From: JBBQVS01 sp038211295
GTDB taxonomy: Bacteria; Chloroflexota; Ktedonobacteria; Ktedonobacterales; Ktedonobacteraceae
NCBI GenBank assembly: GCA_038211295.1
Contig: JBBQVS010000016.1
Location: forward strand, 1 to 59,522
Direction: 5' to 3'
Length of the DNA stretch: 59,522 nt
The notes below the pieces were generated by a model that was not told the DNA's origin, did not search any database, and was given only the letters and a program-made list of their open reading frames with translations. The translations under genes were made by a program, and so were the position numbers. Each line of letters starts with the position of its first letter. Position 1 is the stretch's first letter. Shown here one piece after another: positions 17,013-25,261 of the stretch.

Positions 17013-17765
17013 TTATTGCCTGCCAATCTTTTCGCGCAAGAGCAGCATATCGAAAATCTTGTTTGTCGAGGCGGCCCCGTGTAGCAACGATTTGAAGGAG
17101 GCATATTCACCCGCGATAATGTCGGCCCGCAATTGGTCAAGCTCCGCCGTCACCAAAGCTTCAAGCTGATGCGTGCTGCTTTTGAGAAAACCGGGGGTTC
17201 GCGCCGTTGCCGCGTCGATGCACAAGGGCTTTCCAAGACTGATAAAGAGGTCGGGACGTTGTTCCGCGAGGTACTCTATGCGTATCGCGAGTGGATAGAC
17301 GCGGGCAGGCGCGACCAGACGCGCGAGGTGTGCCGCACCCGTGAAAAATTCGAGTGGGCGACGATCATTAGGCGATATCTCCCCCTGTGGGAAGAGCCAG
17401 ACAAAACGGTCTCGTTGCTCTTTGAGGATACGCGCGGCGTACTGTAGCGATTGGATAGCAGAACGTGCGTCCTGACGATTCACAGAGAAGCACCCAATCC
17501 AACGAAAAAAGAAGTAGCGGCGCAACTGTGCCTCTTCCATCATCAGGTAGGGGTCAAGGCCAAGTTGCCGCGAGACAAGAAGCGCGACATAGCCATCCCA
17601 CCACGTCGAGTGATTGGCACAAATAATCGTAGGTAAGGCGCGTTGCTCGTCTGTGTAGGCTTCGTGCTGACGGTAATGAATGTGGTTGAAATGACTGCGA
17701 AAAGCATTGTCTAATAGACCCTCGACGAGGTATTCGCCAAGTGGAAATTTATGTGCGGGGAGCAT
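17013..17765 (-). CDS. PlsC-family acyltransferase
   Basis: 250 residues with the lysophospholipid acyltransferase motifs: HX4D as NHSTWWDGY, the second block FRWIGCFSVNR, FPQGEISPNDRRPLEFFTGAA (block III, Glu in place) and a Pro-containing block IV region near ARVYPLAIRIEY. Such enzymes move acyl groups from acyl-CoA or acyl-ACP to hydroxyls. In this operon with a CrtQ-like glycosyltransferase, and opposite a CrtI homologue, acylation of a glycosyl carotenoid is a better guess than phosphatidate synthesis. A plain housekeeping PlsC role is not excluded. Confidence 0.82.
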   Translation of the reverse strand: MLPAHKFPLGEYLVEGLLDNAFRSHFNHIHYRQHEAYTDEQRALPTIICANHSTWWDGYVALLVSRQLGLDPYLMMEEAQLRRYFFFRWIGCFSVNRQDARSAIQSLQYAARILKEQRDRFVWLFPQGEISPNDRRPLEFFTGAAHLARLVAPARVYPLAIRIEYLAEQRPDLFISLGKPLCIDAATARTPGFLKSSTHQLEALVTAELDQLRADIIAGEYASFKSLLHGAASTNKIFDMLLLREKIGRQ

Positions 17766-17847
17766 ATGCGTTGTTCTCTTCTCCTGATACCCTGTTTCTT
17801 CTATAATAACATCAGTAGTGTAACAAAAACAAACGAGGGAGTAGTAC

Positions 17848-19419
17848 GTGTCCCATCATTCACAACAACAAATCATCATCGTTGGAGCAGGCATTGGTGG
17901 TCTCTCCGCCGCGATCCGCTTGGCCGCTGCAGGGCATCACGTCACTGTGCTGGAACGACAGGCACAGGTTGGGGGCAAGATGAACTGTGTCGAAATGAAC
18001 GGCTTTCGCTTCGATACAGGCCCGTCGCTCATCACAATGCCTTACGTATTGAAAGACCTTTTTCACGCGGCACAACGCGATATGAAAGACTATCTTGAAC
18101 TGGTGCCGCTTGATATAACCTGCCGCTATTTTTACCGCGACGGTGTGATTTTGAATGCGTGGCGCGATCATGCGCGGCTTGCTGAAGAGTTTGCGCGGCT
18201 CAATCCGCACGATGGGGTGGCATTCGCGCGTTTTCTTGAGTACACAAAAAACATTTATCTGGCGGCGGCCGACCCGTTTTTGTATCACAGTCTGGGCAAT
18301 CCACTTGAAGTGTTGCAAACATTTGTGCGCTATGTGCTACAAGGCCATCCCAATTCCGAAGCGCAGGACGCGGGCGAGGATGCGTCAACATTGCTCTCAC
18401 GCTCACAGGCGGTACTTGCCGCGCTCTCGCCGCAAACGTTGGATAGCAGCATTCGGAGCTTTTTTCAGGACGAGCACCTGCGCCAGTTGTTTGACCGTTA
18501 CGCCACCTATAACGGCTCCTCGCCCTATGAAGTGGCCTCCGTCTACAATATTATTCCCTATGTCGAGCTTGCCGATGGCGGATGGTATCCCTACGGCGGC
18601 ATCTATGCCGTTGCTCAAGCACTCGAACGGCTGGCGCGTGAGCTAGGCGTTACCATCGAGACCGCGTGTGAGGTACGCCGTATTCTCGTGACACACAATG
18701 AAGCGCGGGGCGTTGTGCTGGCTGACGGGCGTGTGGTGCGTAGCGATTACGTTATCGCGAATAGCGATGTGGTGACGACACACCGCGAACTCCTGTCGCC
18801 CGCGATACGCGACCAGAAATATGTACAACATCTGGAACGGTTAGAGCCATCATGCTCTGGCTTTGTCCTGTTGCTTGGCGTTGACAGACAGTACCCACAA
18901 CTCGCGCACCACAATATCTTCTTTTCAGACGATTACCCCGCCGAGTTCGACGACCTTTTCAAACAACATCGACCTCTGCAAAATCCAACTATCTATGTAT
19001 GCGCGACCAGTCGCAGCGATGCGACGCAGGCACCTGTGGGACAGGAAAACCTGTTTGTGCTGGTCAACGCGCCCTATCTTACCGCGCGGAGCGACTGGCA
19101 ACGTGAGGCACCCGTCTACCGTGACCGTATTCTCGACCTGTTGACGAGCTACCCCCAGATCGATTTGAGTGATTTGCGGAAACATATTGTTTGTGAGAGG
19201 ATGATAACGCCGCAAGACTTGCAGGAGCAATACGGTGCGAACGCGGGTTCAATCTACGGGCTATCCTCAAATCCGCGCATGTCTCCCTTCACCCGTCCCG
19301 CCAACAAGTCCAAGATACGTAACCTCTACTTTGTCGGAGGCAGCACACATCCCGGTGGGGGCGTCCCACTCGTGATGCTGTCAGGCAAAATCGTGGCGGA
19401 TATGATTGGGAAGGCATGA
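17848..19419 (+). CDS. CrtI-type phytoene desaturase-family protein
   Basis: 523 residues, FAD-dependent carotenoid desaturase/oxidase family. N-terminal dinucleotide-binding motif IIVGAGIGGLSAAIRL followed by the ADP-contact VLERQAQVGGKMN, and the C-terminal family signature YFVGGSTHPGGGVPLVMLSG. Length fits CrtI, CrtN, CrtP and CrtD alike, so the exact step (desaturation or terminal methyl oxidation) is not decided. GTG start with SD GAGGGAG. It is divergent from the acyltransferase-glycosyltransferase pair across 82 bp that must contain both promoters. Phytoene synthase and cyclases are not in the window. Confidence 0.9.
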   Translation: MSHHSQQQIIIVGAGIGGLSAAIRLAAAGHHVTVLERQAQVGGKMNCVEMNGFRFDTGPSLITMPYVLKDLFHAAQRDMKDYLELVPLDITCRYFYRDGVILNAWRDHARLAEEFARLNPHDGVAFARFLEYTKNIYLAAADPFLYHSLGNPLEVLQTFVRYVLQGHPNSEAQDAGEDASTLLSRSQAVLAALSPQTLDSSIRSFFQDEHLRQLFDRYATYNGSSPYEVASVYNIIPYVELADGGWYPYGGIYAVAQALERLARELGVTIETACEVRRILVTHNEARGVVLADGRVVRSDYVIANSDVVTTHRELLSPAIRDQKYVQHLERLEPSCSGFVLLLGVDRQYPQLAHHNIFFSDDYPAEFDDLFKQHRPLQNPTIYVCATSRSDATQAPVGQENLFVLVNAPYLTARSDWQREAPVYRDRILDLLTSYPQIDLSDLRKHIVCERMITPQDLQEQYGANAGSIYGLSSNPRMSPFTRPANKSKIRNLYFVGGSTHPGGGVPLVMLSGKIVADMIGKA

Positions 19420-19431
19420 CAGGGGCAAGGG

Positions 19432-19562
19432 GAGCATGGCGGGGGCAAGCCGCCGCCACTACTATACGACGCGTTTCGCCGCTTGCGCGACTTTTATTGC
19501 GCGGTGGCTTCACCACGCGGTTCCGTGTATGGTAGTGGCGACGGCTCGCCCCAGTATGCCTC
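19432..19562. mobile_element. MITE-like palindromic repeat, copy 1 (131 bp)
   Basis: The two ends are inverted repeats of about 35 bp at roughly 80% identity (left GAGCATGGCGG...AAGCC, right end the reverse complement), and the centre matches the copy at 36727-36859 in opposite orientation, including the exact 16-mer CCACGCGGTTCCGTGT at 19513-19528. No ORF. It lies directly after crtI and before the MerR gene's 3' end. No target duplication is obvious. Confidence 0.75.
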
Positions 19563-19570
19563 ACACCCTT

Positions 19571-20377
19571 CTACTGCTGTACCGCCATTGCTTTTTGGAG
19601 GAACTCGCCCTCTTCTTGTGTGACGGGGAACGCGTATGGACGTTTGTTCTCTGGTGTTTTCGCGACCTCGGATGTGAGATCACGTAGACTGGTCTCGATG
19701 CCCACGTCGCCCTGCGTGAACTGATGCACAAGGCTACGCCACTGGCGCACAAGCGTCTGTGCGTCTGGTGAAGCTGGGTCTTGCCCCTCGGCGGTGAGTC
19801 GCTTGAGTTCCGCGAACAGGGCGTTCCACTGCTGCGTGACAACTTGCTGGTCTGCCTCTGTCCAGTGTTTGCCACGCTCCGCCAATTGCTGGTGCTGCTC
19901 CTCGGTGTAGTGTCTCTTGCTTAAATCTTCCATCTGTTGCATCTGCTCCAACGTGAAGTATTTGCGCTGCCAATCGTTTGTTTGTGCCATTTGAGTCACC
20001 TGAATCACATGTATAATCGCTTCCCAATTCTGTGTGTTCGCCTGCAACAATGCCTCCGTCTCTATGATGGCCTGAATAACAACATCCAGCCGCGCCCTTT
20101 TCTCACGCATCATAGCCTTTTGTAGTGCCAGCGACTCCTGCAAGCTGGTTGGCCCAATCTCTATACACTGCTGAATTTCCTGTAGTGAAAAGCCCAGAAA
20201 CTTCAAGGACAGGATTTGTTGGAGCCGTAGAAAATCCGTCTCGCTGTAGAGCCGATGGCCGCTTTCGGTATACTGCGCGGGCGATAACAGGCCCATCTTG
20301 TCATAGTAGCGCAATGTGCGAACTGAAACAGACGCTTTACGGGCGAACTCACTGGTATAGTACAATGTGCGACTCAA
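19571..20377 (-). CDS. MerR-family regulator with TipAS-like ligand domain
   Basis: 268 residues. N-terminal MerR winged helix (FARKASVSVRTLRYYDKMGLL, then GHRLYSETDFLRLQQILSLKFLGFSLQEI), a dimerisation coiled coil to about residue 120, and a C-terminal TipAS-like domain (YTEEQHQQLAER, QWNALFAEL, LVRQWRSLVHQF). TipA-type proteins bind drugs or other small ligands and activate their own gene or efflux genes. TTG start chosen because AAAGGAGG lies 5 nt upstream. Its own promoter carries a matching operator. No obvious target other than itself is adjacent. Confidence 0.92.
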   Translation of the reverse strand: MSRTLYYTSEFARKASVSVRTLRYYDKMGLLSPAQYTESGHRLYSETDFLRLQQILSLKFLGFSLQEIQQCIEIGPTSLQESLALQKAMMREKRARLDVVIQAIIETEALLQANTQNWEAIIHVIQVTQMAQTNDWQRKYFTLEQMQQMEDLSKRHYTEEQHQQLAERGKHWTEADQQVVTQQWNALFAELKRLTAEGQDPASPDAQTLVRQWRSLVHQFTQGDVGIETSLRDLTSEVAKTPENKRPYAFPVTQEEGEFLQKAMAVQQ

Positions 20378-20399
20378 GTGTTCCTCCTTTCTCTTGCGT

Positions 20400-20430
20400 A
20401 GTATAAAGGATAACGTTACGTCATGGTCAA
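20400..20430 (-). promoter_or_regulatory. MerR-type promoter and operator of the TipA-like gene
   Basis: Minus strand: TTGACC (20425-20430), a 19-bp spacer and TATACT (20400-20405). The overlong spacer holds the dyad ATGACGT-A-ACGTTAT. A 19-bp spacer with a central dyad is the hallmark of promoters that MerR proteins untwist, so autoregulation is very likely. Confidence 0.88.
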
Positions 20431-20536
20431 GACTTTTTCAGAGCTATTTCGCGTATATAGCTAGCCACCACAAATGTGATACAGTTATAGTATCTGCTCT
20501 TATGGAAGAGCTATTTCAGAAAGCGAAGGTACCATC

Positions 20537-21736
20537 ATGACCTCTTTACCATCATCGATTCAGAGCACAAGCGATCAGTACAAACCAAGAAAAGAAGATA
20601 AGTTCAGTTTTGGCTTGTGGACTGTTGGCAATCGTGGACGCGACCCCTTTGGCGAATTTGTTCGGCCCGCCCTCGACCCGGTGTATAGCGTTAAAAAGCT
20701 GGCGGAACTGGGCGCGTGGGGCATCAATCTTCACGATAACGACCTTGTGCCGTTTGACGCGACTCTTGCCGAGCGAGATCGTATTGTGAAAGAGTTTAAG
20801 CAGGCACTCGCGGACAATGGCATGATTGTACCAATGGCGACCACCAATCTCTTCTTTCACCCCATCTTCAAAGATGGCGCATTCACTTCAGTTGATCCGG
20901 CGGTGCGTGCCTTCGCGCTGCAAAAAACGCTGAACGCGATTGATTTGGGGGCAGAGTTGGGAGCCTCAACCTACGTTTTCTGGGGCGGGCGCGAGGGTGT
21001 CGATGCCGAGGCGAGCAAAGACCCCGTTGTCGCGATCAAACGGATGCGTGACGCAATCAATTTTGTGTCGCACTATGTGTTGGACAAAGGGTATAAGATG
21101 CGTCTGGCTCTAGAACCCAAACCAAATGAGCCGCGTTCGGATACGTACCTGCCGACAATTGGGCATATGCTGGCCTTCATTTATACGCTTGAGCATCCTG
21201 AACTGGTTGGCGTCAATCCAGAGGTCGCGCACGAGCATATGGCGGGCCTCAACTTCGTACACGGCGTGGCGCAGGCATTAGAGGCCGGCAAACTGTTTCA
21301 TATCGACCTGAACGATCAAAAGGGGCCGCGCTTCGATCAGGATTTCCGCTTTGGCAGCGAGAATATCAAGAGTGCCTTCTTCCTCGTCAAGTTGCTTGAA
21401 GACCAGAAATACGACGGGCCACGCCACTATGACGCGCACTCATACCGCACCGAGGATGAGGCGGGCGTGTGGGACTTCGCTCTCGGTTGTATGCGCACCT
21501 ACAACATGCTCAAAGAGAAGGTACAGCGTTTCAACGCCGACTCCGAAATTCAGACAGTTCTCGCCGAGGTTAACGCGGGCGACCAGAGTTACGGTGGCCT
21601 GCTCAACGGCTATAGCACCGAAACCGTCAGCAAGCTCAGGGCCACAACGTTCGATGTCGAAAAGCTGGCACAGCGTGGCTTTCGCTACGAGAAGCTCGAC
21701 CAATTGACGATAGAGCTTATACTTGGAGTGAGGTAA
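20537..21736 (+). CDS. xylA: Xylose isomerase
   Basis: 399 residues of the short (class I, actinobacterial-type) xylose isomerase. It interconverts D-xylose and D-xylulose, and often D-glucose and D-fructose. Seen: FSFGLWTVGNRGRDPFG, the catalytic His-Asp pair in GINLHDNDLVPFD, metal and Lys residues in LALEPKPNEPRSD, NPEVAHEHMAGLNF and HIDLNDQKGPRFDQD, and the C-terminal segment around LRATTFDVEKLAQRG. All key residues look intact. No xylulokinase or sugar transporter is adjacent, so it stands alone here. SD GAAGG precedes ATG. Confidence 0.97.
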   Translation: MTSLPSSIQSTSDQYKPRKEDKFSFGLWTVGNRGRDPFGEFVRPALDPVYSVKKLAELGAWGINLHDNDLVPFDATLAERDRIVKEFKQALADNGMIVPMATTNLFFHPIFKDGAFTSVDPAVRAFALQKTLNAIDLGAELGASTYVFWGGREGVDAEASKDPVVAIKRMRDAINFVSHYVLDKGYKMRLALEPKPNEPRSDTYLPTIGHMLAFIYTLEHPELVGVNPEVAHEHMAGLNFVHGVAQALEAGKLFHIDLNDQKGPRFDQDFRFGSENIKSAFFLVKLLEDQKYDGPRHYDAHSYRTEDEAGVWDFALGCMRTYNMLKEKVQRFNADSEIQTVLAEVNAGDQSYGGLLNGYSTETVSKLRATTFDVEKLAQRGFRYEKLDQLTIELILGVR

Positions 21737-21766
21737 CAAATACGTAGCAAATGATGGCCAACGTGT

Positions 21767-21794
21767 GTGAGGAGCATGGCAGCTCGCCCCCGCC
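21767..21794. terminator. Hairpin of the repeat family between xylA and the kinase
   Basis: GAGGAGCATGGC and GCCATGCTTC form a stem of about 10 bp around AGCTCGCCCCC. It looks like the two ends of the 132-bp repeat joined without the middle, and it sits between convergent genes. Confidence 0.6.
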
Positions 21795-21814
21795 ATGCTT
21801 CACAATTTTCTTTC

Positions 21815-23704
21815 CTACGCCACCGTGTGCGTATTTTTTTCGACGAACGTGTTCACGGTCACAACGCTAGTATCCGCCAGCACAAAGCGGAGACCCCCCT
21901 GCCCGTTAGTGAGAGATGTATCTTGTACGGTCAGCATCCACCCCTGTGGCTCGGTCTGGTCATGTTGCCAGACTTTCGCAAGCAGTGTGTCATTGACAAC
22001 ACGGAAGCGCATATCATATACAGTGCCACCGTGAGCAGCAAACGGGAGCGAGGCAAGTGGTGTTTTAGGCCCGTTTCCGTTTACACGCTTGATGATGTTA
22101 AGCTTCGTACCATCGATGAGTGCTTTGTACCAGTTTTGGTCGTCCTTCCAGCGCAACACAATCCCTATGTTGACGCCATTATCGAACTGATTGATCGCGC
22201 CAGTGAACACTACTTCGCCATCGTTGCGTGCGGGGCCGAGCAACGCGTTTACTGAACCCTTCTTGTGCGCGACCTGGCCGGCCTTCTTGTCGATGAAAAA
22301 GGCATTACTGGTATTCGCGTCGCCTTGCCATTGTTTCCCGTCAGAAGCGTTGCCCCACAACGTCTGGTCGGCACGCTGAAATGTGTCCTCCGCTACAGTG
22401 GCGACTGTCTGGACAGGAGTTGCTTTTGTCGTAGCCTTCCCTTGAACAACAACACTTGTTGCAGTTTTTGTACCACTCTTGCCTGTCGCAACGATTGTAT
22501 AGAAAACGCCTGTACTACCTATCACTACAAGTAGTAAGAGCGTAATAAGCAACAAGGTTTTTCCGCTAAACGAACTGCCTGGTTTACGCTGTGATGGCAT
22601 CATGTTTACGTCTGTTGCGATGCCCGAAAACGAAGACACGTTAGCAATTTGTCTCGGCGGCGTGGCAGTGTCCGAACTCTGATATGGTTGACTGACCATT
22701 GTCGCGGCACCTTCGGCGGGAGTAAACAGATTTGGAGTGCTTAGCAGTGTCGCAGCTTCGCGAGGAATGGCGGGGAACTCGTGCGGTTGACTCGGCACCG
22801 TCTCTGCATCAATAAGCCCTTGCGGACGATTGAGAAATGTTGGCGCGTCGGCTTGTTGCGGCAAGTACGTGCTGGGCAATGGTGTATCGGGTGCCGCGTG
22901 GCTCGCTTGCTCTAACGCGCTGGCAAAATCCTGAATTGTCGCGAAACGTTGACTTGGCTCTTTCGCAAGCGCGGTCATAACCACCCGCTCAACCGCGCGT
23001 GAGAGATATGGTACGCTTTCGCGCAGCGCAGGGGGAGTCACCAGCGCGTGCTTCACAGCGATCTCGGTGAACGACCCTTCAAAGGGACGCTTGCCAGACA
23101 ACCACTCATACACGACGATACCAAGTGAGTATTGATCGCTCGCGGCTAATGGGTGCGATTTTATCTGCTCCGGTGCCATGTAGCTGATCGTACCCGCCAT
23201 ATCGCGCACATTCTGATACCGCGAACTCTGGGCCACCTGCGCGATACCAAAATCACCCAGCAAAACGGCATTGGTGCTTCCCAGCAACATATTTTCCGGC
23301 TTGATGTCGCGATGTATCACCTGCTGACTGTGGGCGTAGTCCAGCGCACTCGCGAGCTGCTTCACATAGGAGATCACCGTAACAAGTGGCACCTGACTTC
23401 CCTTAGGGTGAAACTGACGTAGCGTGCCGTTTAGTGCGTAATCCATCACAAGAAAAGGCGTCGTACCCTCTACGCCAAACTCTAGCACACGCACAATATG
23501 CGGATGTAACAGATGAGCGACGGTACGTGCTTCCGTTAAGAAATACTCCAGATCGTCGTTCGTAAGTTGCGTGTGCAGTACCTTGATCGCGGCCTGCGTT
23601 CGCAGATACTGATGCTCGGCTAGGTACACTTCCGCGAAACCGCCCGTCCCAATCAAGCGTATCAGACGATAATTTCCAAGTTGTTGCCCCACGCGATCAA
23701 TCAT
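21815..23704 (-). CDS. Membrane Ser/Thr protein kinase with exported jelly-roll-like sensor domain
   Basis: 629 residues. Kinase domain 11-270 with glycine loop IGTGGFAEVY, catalytic Lys41-region AAIKVL, HRDIKPENMLL (131-141), DFGIAQ (151-156) and MAPEQ: all active-site residues present. A Pro/Thr-rich juxtamembrane linker (270-380) leads to one TM (383-405) and an exported domain of about 200 residues containing DTFQRADQTLWG and repeated beta-strand patterns, similar to concanavalin-like or DUF1080-type carbohydrate-associated domains. This suggests a receptor kinase sensing a wall or extracellular ligand. Convergent with xylA, divergent from the phosphodiesterase-like gene. Confidence 0.92.
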   Translation of the reverse strand: MIDRVGQQLGNYRLIRLIGTGGFAEVYLAEHQYLRTQAAIKVLHTQLTNDDLEYFLTEARTVAHLLHPHIVRVLEFGVEGTTPFLVMDYALNGTLRQFHPKGSQVPLVTVISYVKQLASALDYAHSQQVIHRDIKPENMLLGSTNAVLLGDFGIAQVAQSSRYQNVRDMAGTISYMAPEQIKSHPLAASDQYSLGIVVYEWLSGKRPFEGSFTEIAVKHALVTPPALRESVPYLSRAVERVVMTALAKEPSQRFATIQDFASALEQASHAAPDTPLPSTYLPQQADAPTFLNRPQGLIDAETVPSQPHEFPAIPREAATLLSTPNLFTPAEGAATMVSQPYQSSDTATPPRQIANVSSFSGIATDVNMMPSQRKPGSSFSGKTLLLITLLLLVVIGSTGVFYTIVATGKSGTKTATSVVVQGKATTKATPVQTVATVAEDTFQRADQTLWGNASDGKQWQGDANTSNAFFIDKKAGQVAHKKGSVNALLGPARNDGEVVFTGAINQFDNGVNIGIVLRWKDDQNWYKALIDGTKLNIIKRVNGNGPKTPLASLPFAAHGGTVYDMRFRVVNDTLLAKVWQHDQTEPQGWMLTVQDTSLTNGQGGLRFVLADTSVVTVNTFVEKNTHTVA

Positions 23705-23943
23705 AGTGAAATCTCCTCGGCCCGTACTTTCTATCTCTAGGCTTCAAAAAATCTTCTTTATTTGTTCTATACTCAGCTTATTATACGCTCTCTGTAGCGC
23801 ACTGTATGTGATGCTATCAACACAAAGCGTGTGAAATTGAGAGCATGACAGAGGTACGGTAGCAACTTGAAAGACTAGCTAATATGGTATACTATCGCTA
23901 CAAACGAGTAGTAAGTATAGTAGGAAGCAAGGGTATTGCGTTC

Positions 23944-25245
23944 ATGCTCAACGAGACATCGGTTCAAGCGGTCAAAGCGGCACAGTTTTCACAGCAGTTT
24001 GTGAAACCCTTATATGACTCGTATAATTTCTCAAATATCCCTACAACAGTCGAGTTTTTGCTAACGGGCAAACAGAGTAATGGCCCAACCATGCTCCCGC
24101 TTGATGTCTTTGGCAATCTGCCAACACGGTATGATAAAGTGCTGTTCTTTTTTGTCGATGCATTCGGATGGCGTTTCTTTGAACGGTACGCGGAAAAATA
24201 TACATTTCTGCAAACGGTTGTACAGCAAGGCGTTGTTTCCAAGATTACATCGCAGTTCCCCTCGACAACTGCCGCCCATGTAACCAGTATTCACACAGGC
24301 TTACCAGTCGGGCAAAGCGGCGTGTACGAATGGAACTACTACGAGCCGCTTGTGGACGATCTGATTTCGCCTCTGCTCTTCTCATATGTCAACTACACTG
24401 AGGCCGATAAACTGAAACGCGACACGCTCAAAAAGGCGAATATTCCCGCTACATCCTTCTTTCCAGAGCAGACGGTATACAAGCGACTCAAAGAGCAGGG
24501 CATTGTCTCACATGTGCTACAACACCAGAATTACACACCTTCAACGTACTCCGATATCGCGTTTCAGGGGGCGCGTCAGCACTCGTATCAACATATCGAG
24601 GTCGCGCTCTCCTATCTCGCGGAACTGGTGACGGTTGAGAACGCGCCTCCCTCGTACTATTTCGTCTATTTTGACCGCATCGACGCCGCGTGCCATCATT
24701 ATGGCCCGTTCTCCAAAGAGTTCGAGAGCGAGGTAGACAGTTTTTTCAAGGCAATGGATGCTCTCTTCACGCAAAAGATCGCGGGAAAAGCGCAGAATAC
24801 CTTGCTTATTTTGAGTGCCGATCACGGGCAGGTCGAGGTTAACCCTGCAACAACGTACTATCTTGATAGAGAACTCCCTGATTTTCACCGTTACCTCGTT
24901 ACCAATAAGCAGGGACACCTGCTTGTACCCGCAGGCTCAGCACGCGATATGTTTCTCTATGTCAAAGAGGAATACATCGATGACGCGGTCTCACTTTTGC
25001 AACAAAAGCTTGCGGGACGCGCCGAAGTGTACAAGACACGAGACCTACTGGCACAACACTTTTTCGGAGAAGCCGCACCATCGCCAATATTTCTGGCTCG
25101 ACTAGGAAATGTCGTCATTCTGCCCTACAAAAACGAAACCGTCTGGTGGAGTCAGGGGGGCAAGTATGATATGCGCTTCCTCGGTCATCATGGGGGCCTG
25201 ACCCGCGAAGAAATGGAGATTCCCCTACTATTATTAGCATTTTGA
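23944..25245 (+). CDS. Alkaline phosphatase superfamily / nucleotide pyrophosphatase-phosphodiesterase-like protein
   Basis: About 433 residues from the chosen start. Metal-binding and nucleophile motifs of the type I phosphodiesterase family appear in order: FFVDAFGW, SQFPSTTAAHVTSIHTG (Thr nucleophile), YFDRIDAACHHYGP, LILSADHGQVEV and GHHGGLT. No signal peptide, so it probably acts in the cytosol. An upstream in-frame ATG at 23884 overlaps a likely -10 element (TATACT at 23892), so the later ATG at 23944 is preferred. It is followed after 16 bp by the PaaK-like gene and probably shares its transcript. Substrate unknown. Confidence 0.82.
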   Translation: MLNETSVQAVKAAQFSQQFVKPLYDSYNFSNIPTTVEFLLTGKQSNGPTMLPLDVFGNLPTRYDKVLFFFVDAFGWRFFERYAEKYTFLQTVVQQGVVSKITSQFPSTTAAHVTSIHTGLPVGQSGVYEWNYYEPLVDDLISPLLFSYVNYTEADKLKRDTLKKANIPATSFFPEQTVYKRLKEQGIVSHVLQHQNYTPSTYSDIAFQGARQHSYQHIEVALSYLAELVTVENAPPSYYFVYFDRIDAACHHYGPFSKEFESEVDSFFKAMDALFTQKIAGKAQNTLLILSADHGQVEVNPATTYYLDRELPDFHRYLVTNKQGHLLVPAGSARDMFLYVKEEYIDDAVSLLQQKLAGRAEVYKTRDLLAQHFFGEAAPSPIFLARLGNVVILPYKNETVWWSQGGKYDMRFLGHHGGLTREEMEIPLLLLAF

Positions 25246-25261
25246 GAATAGGAGCAAAAGT

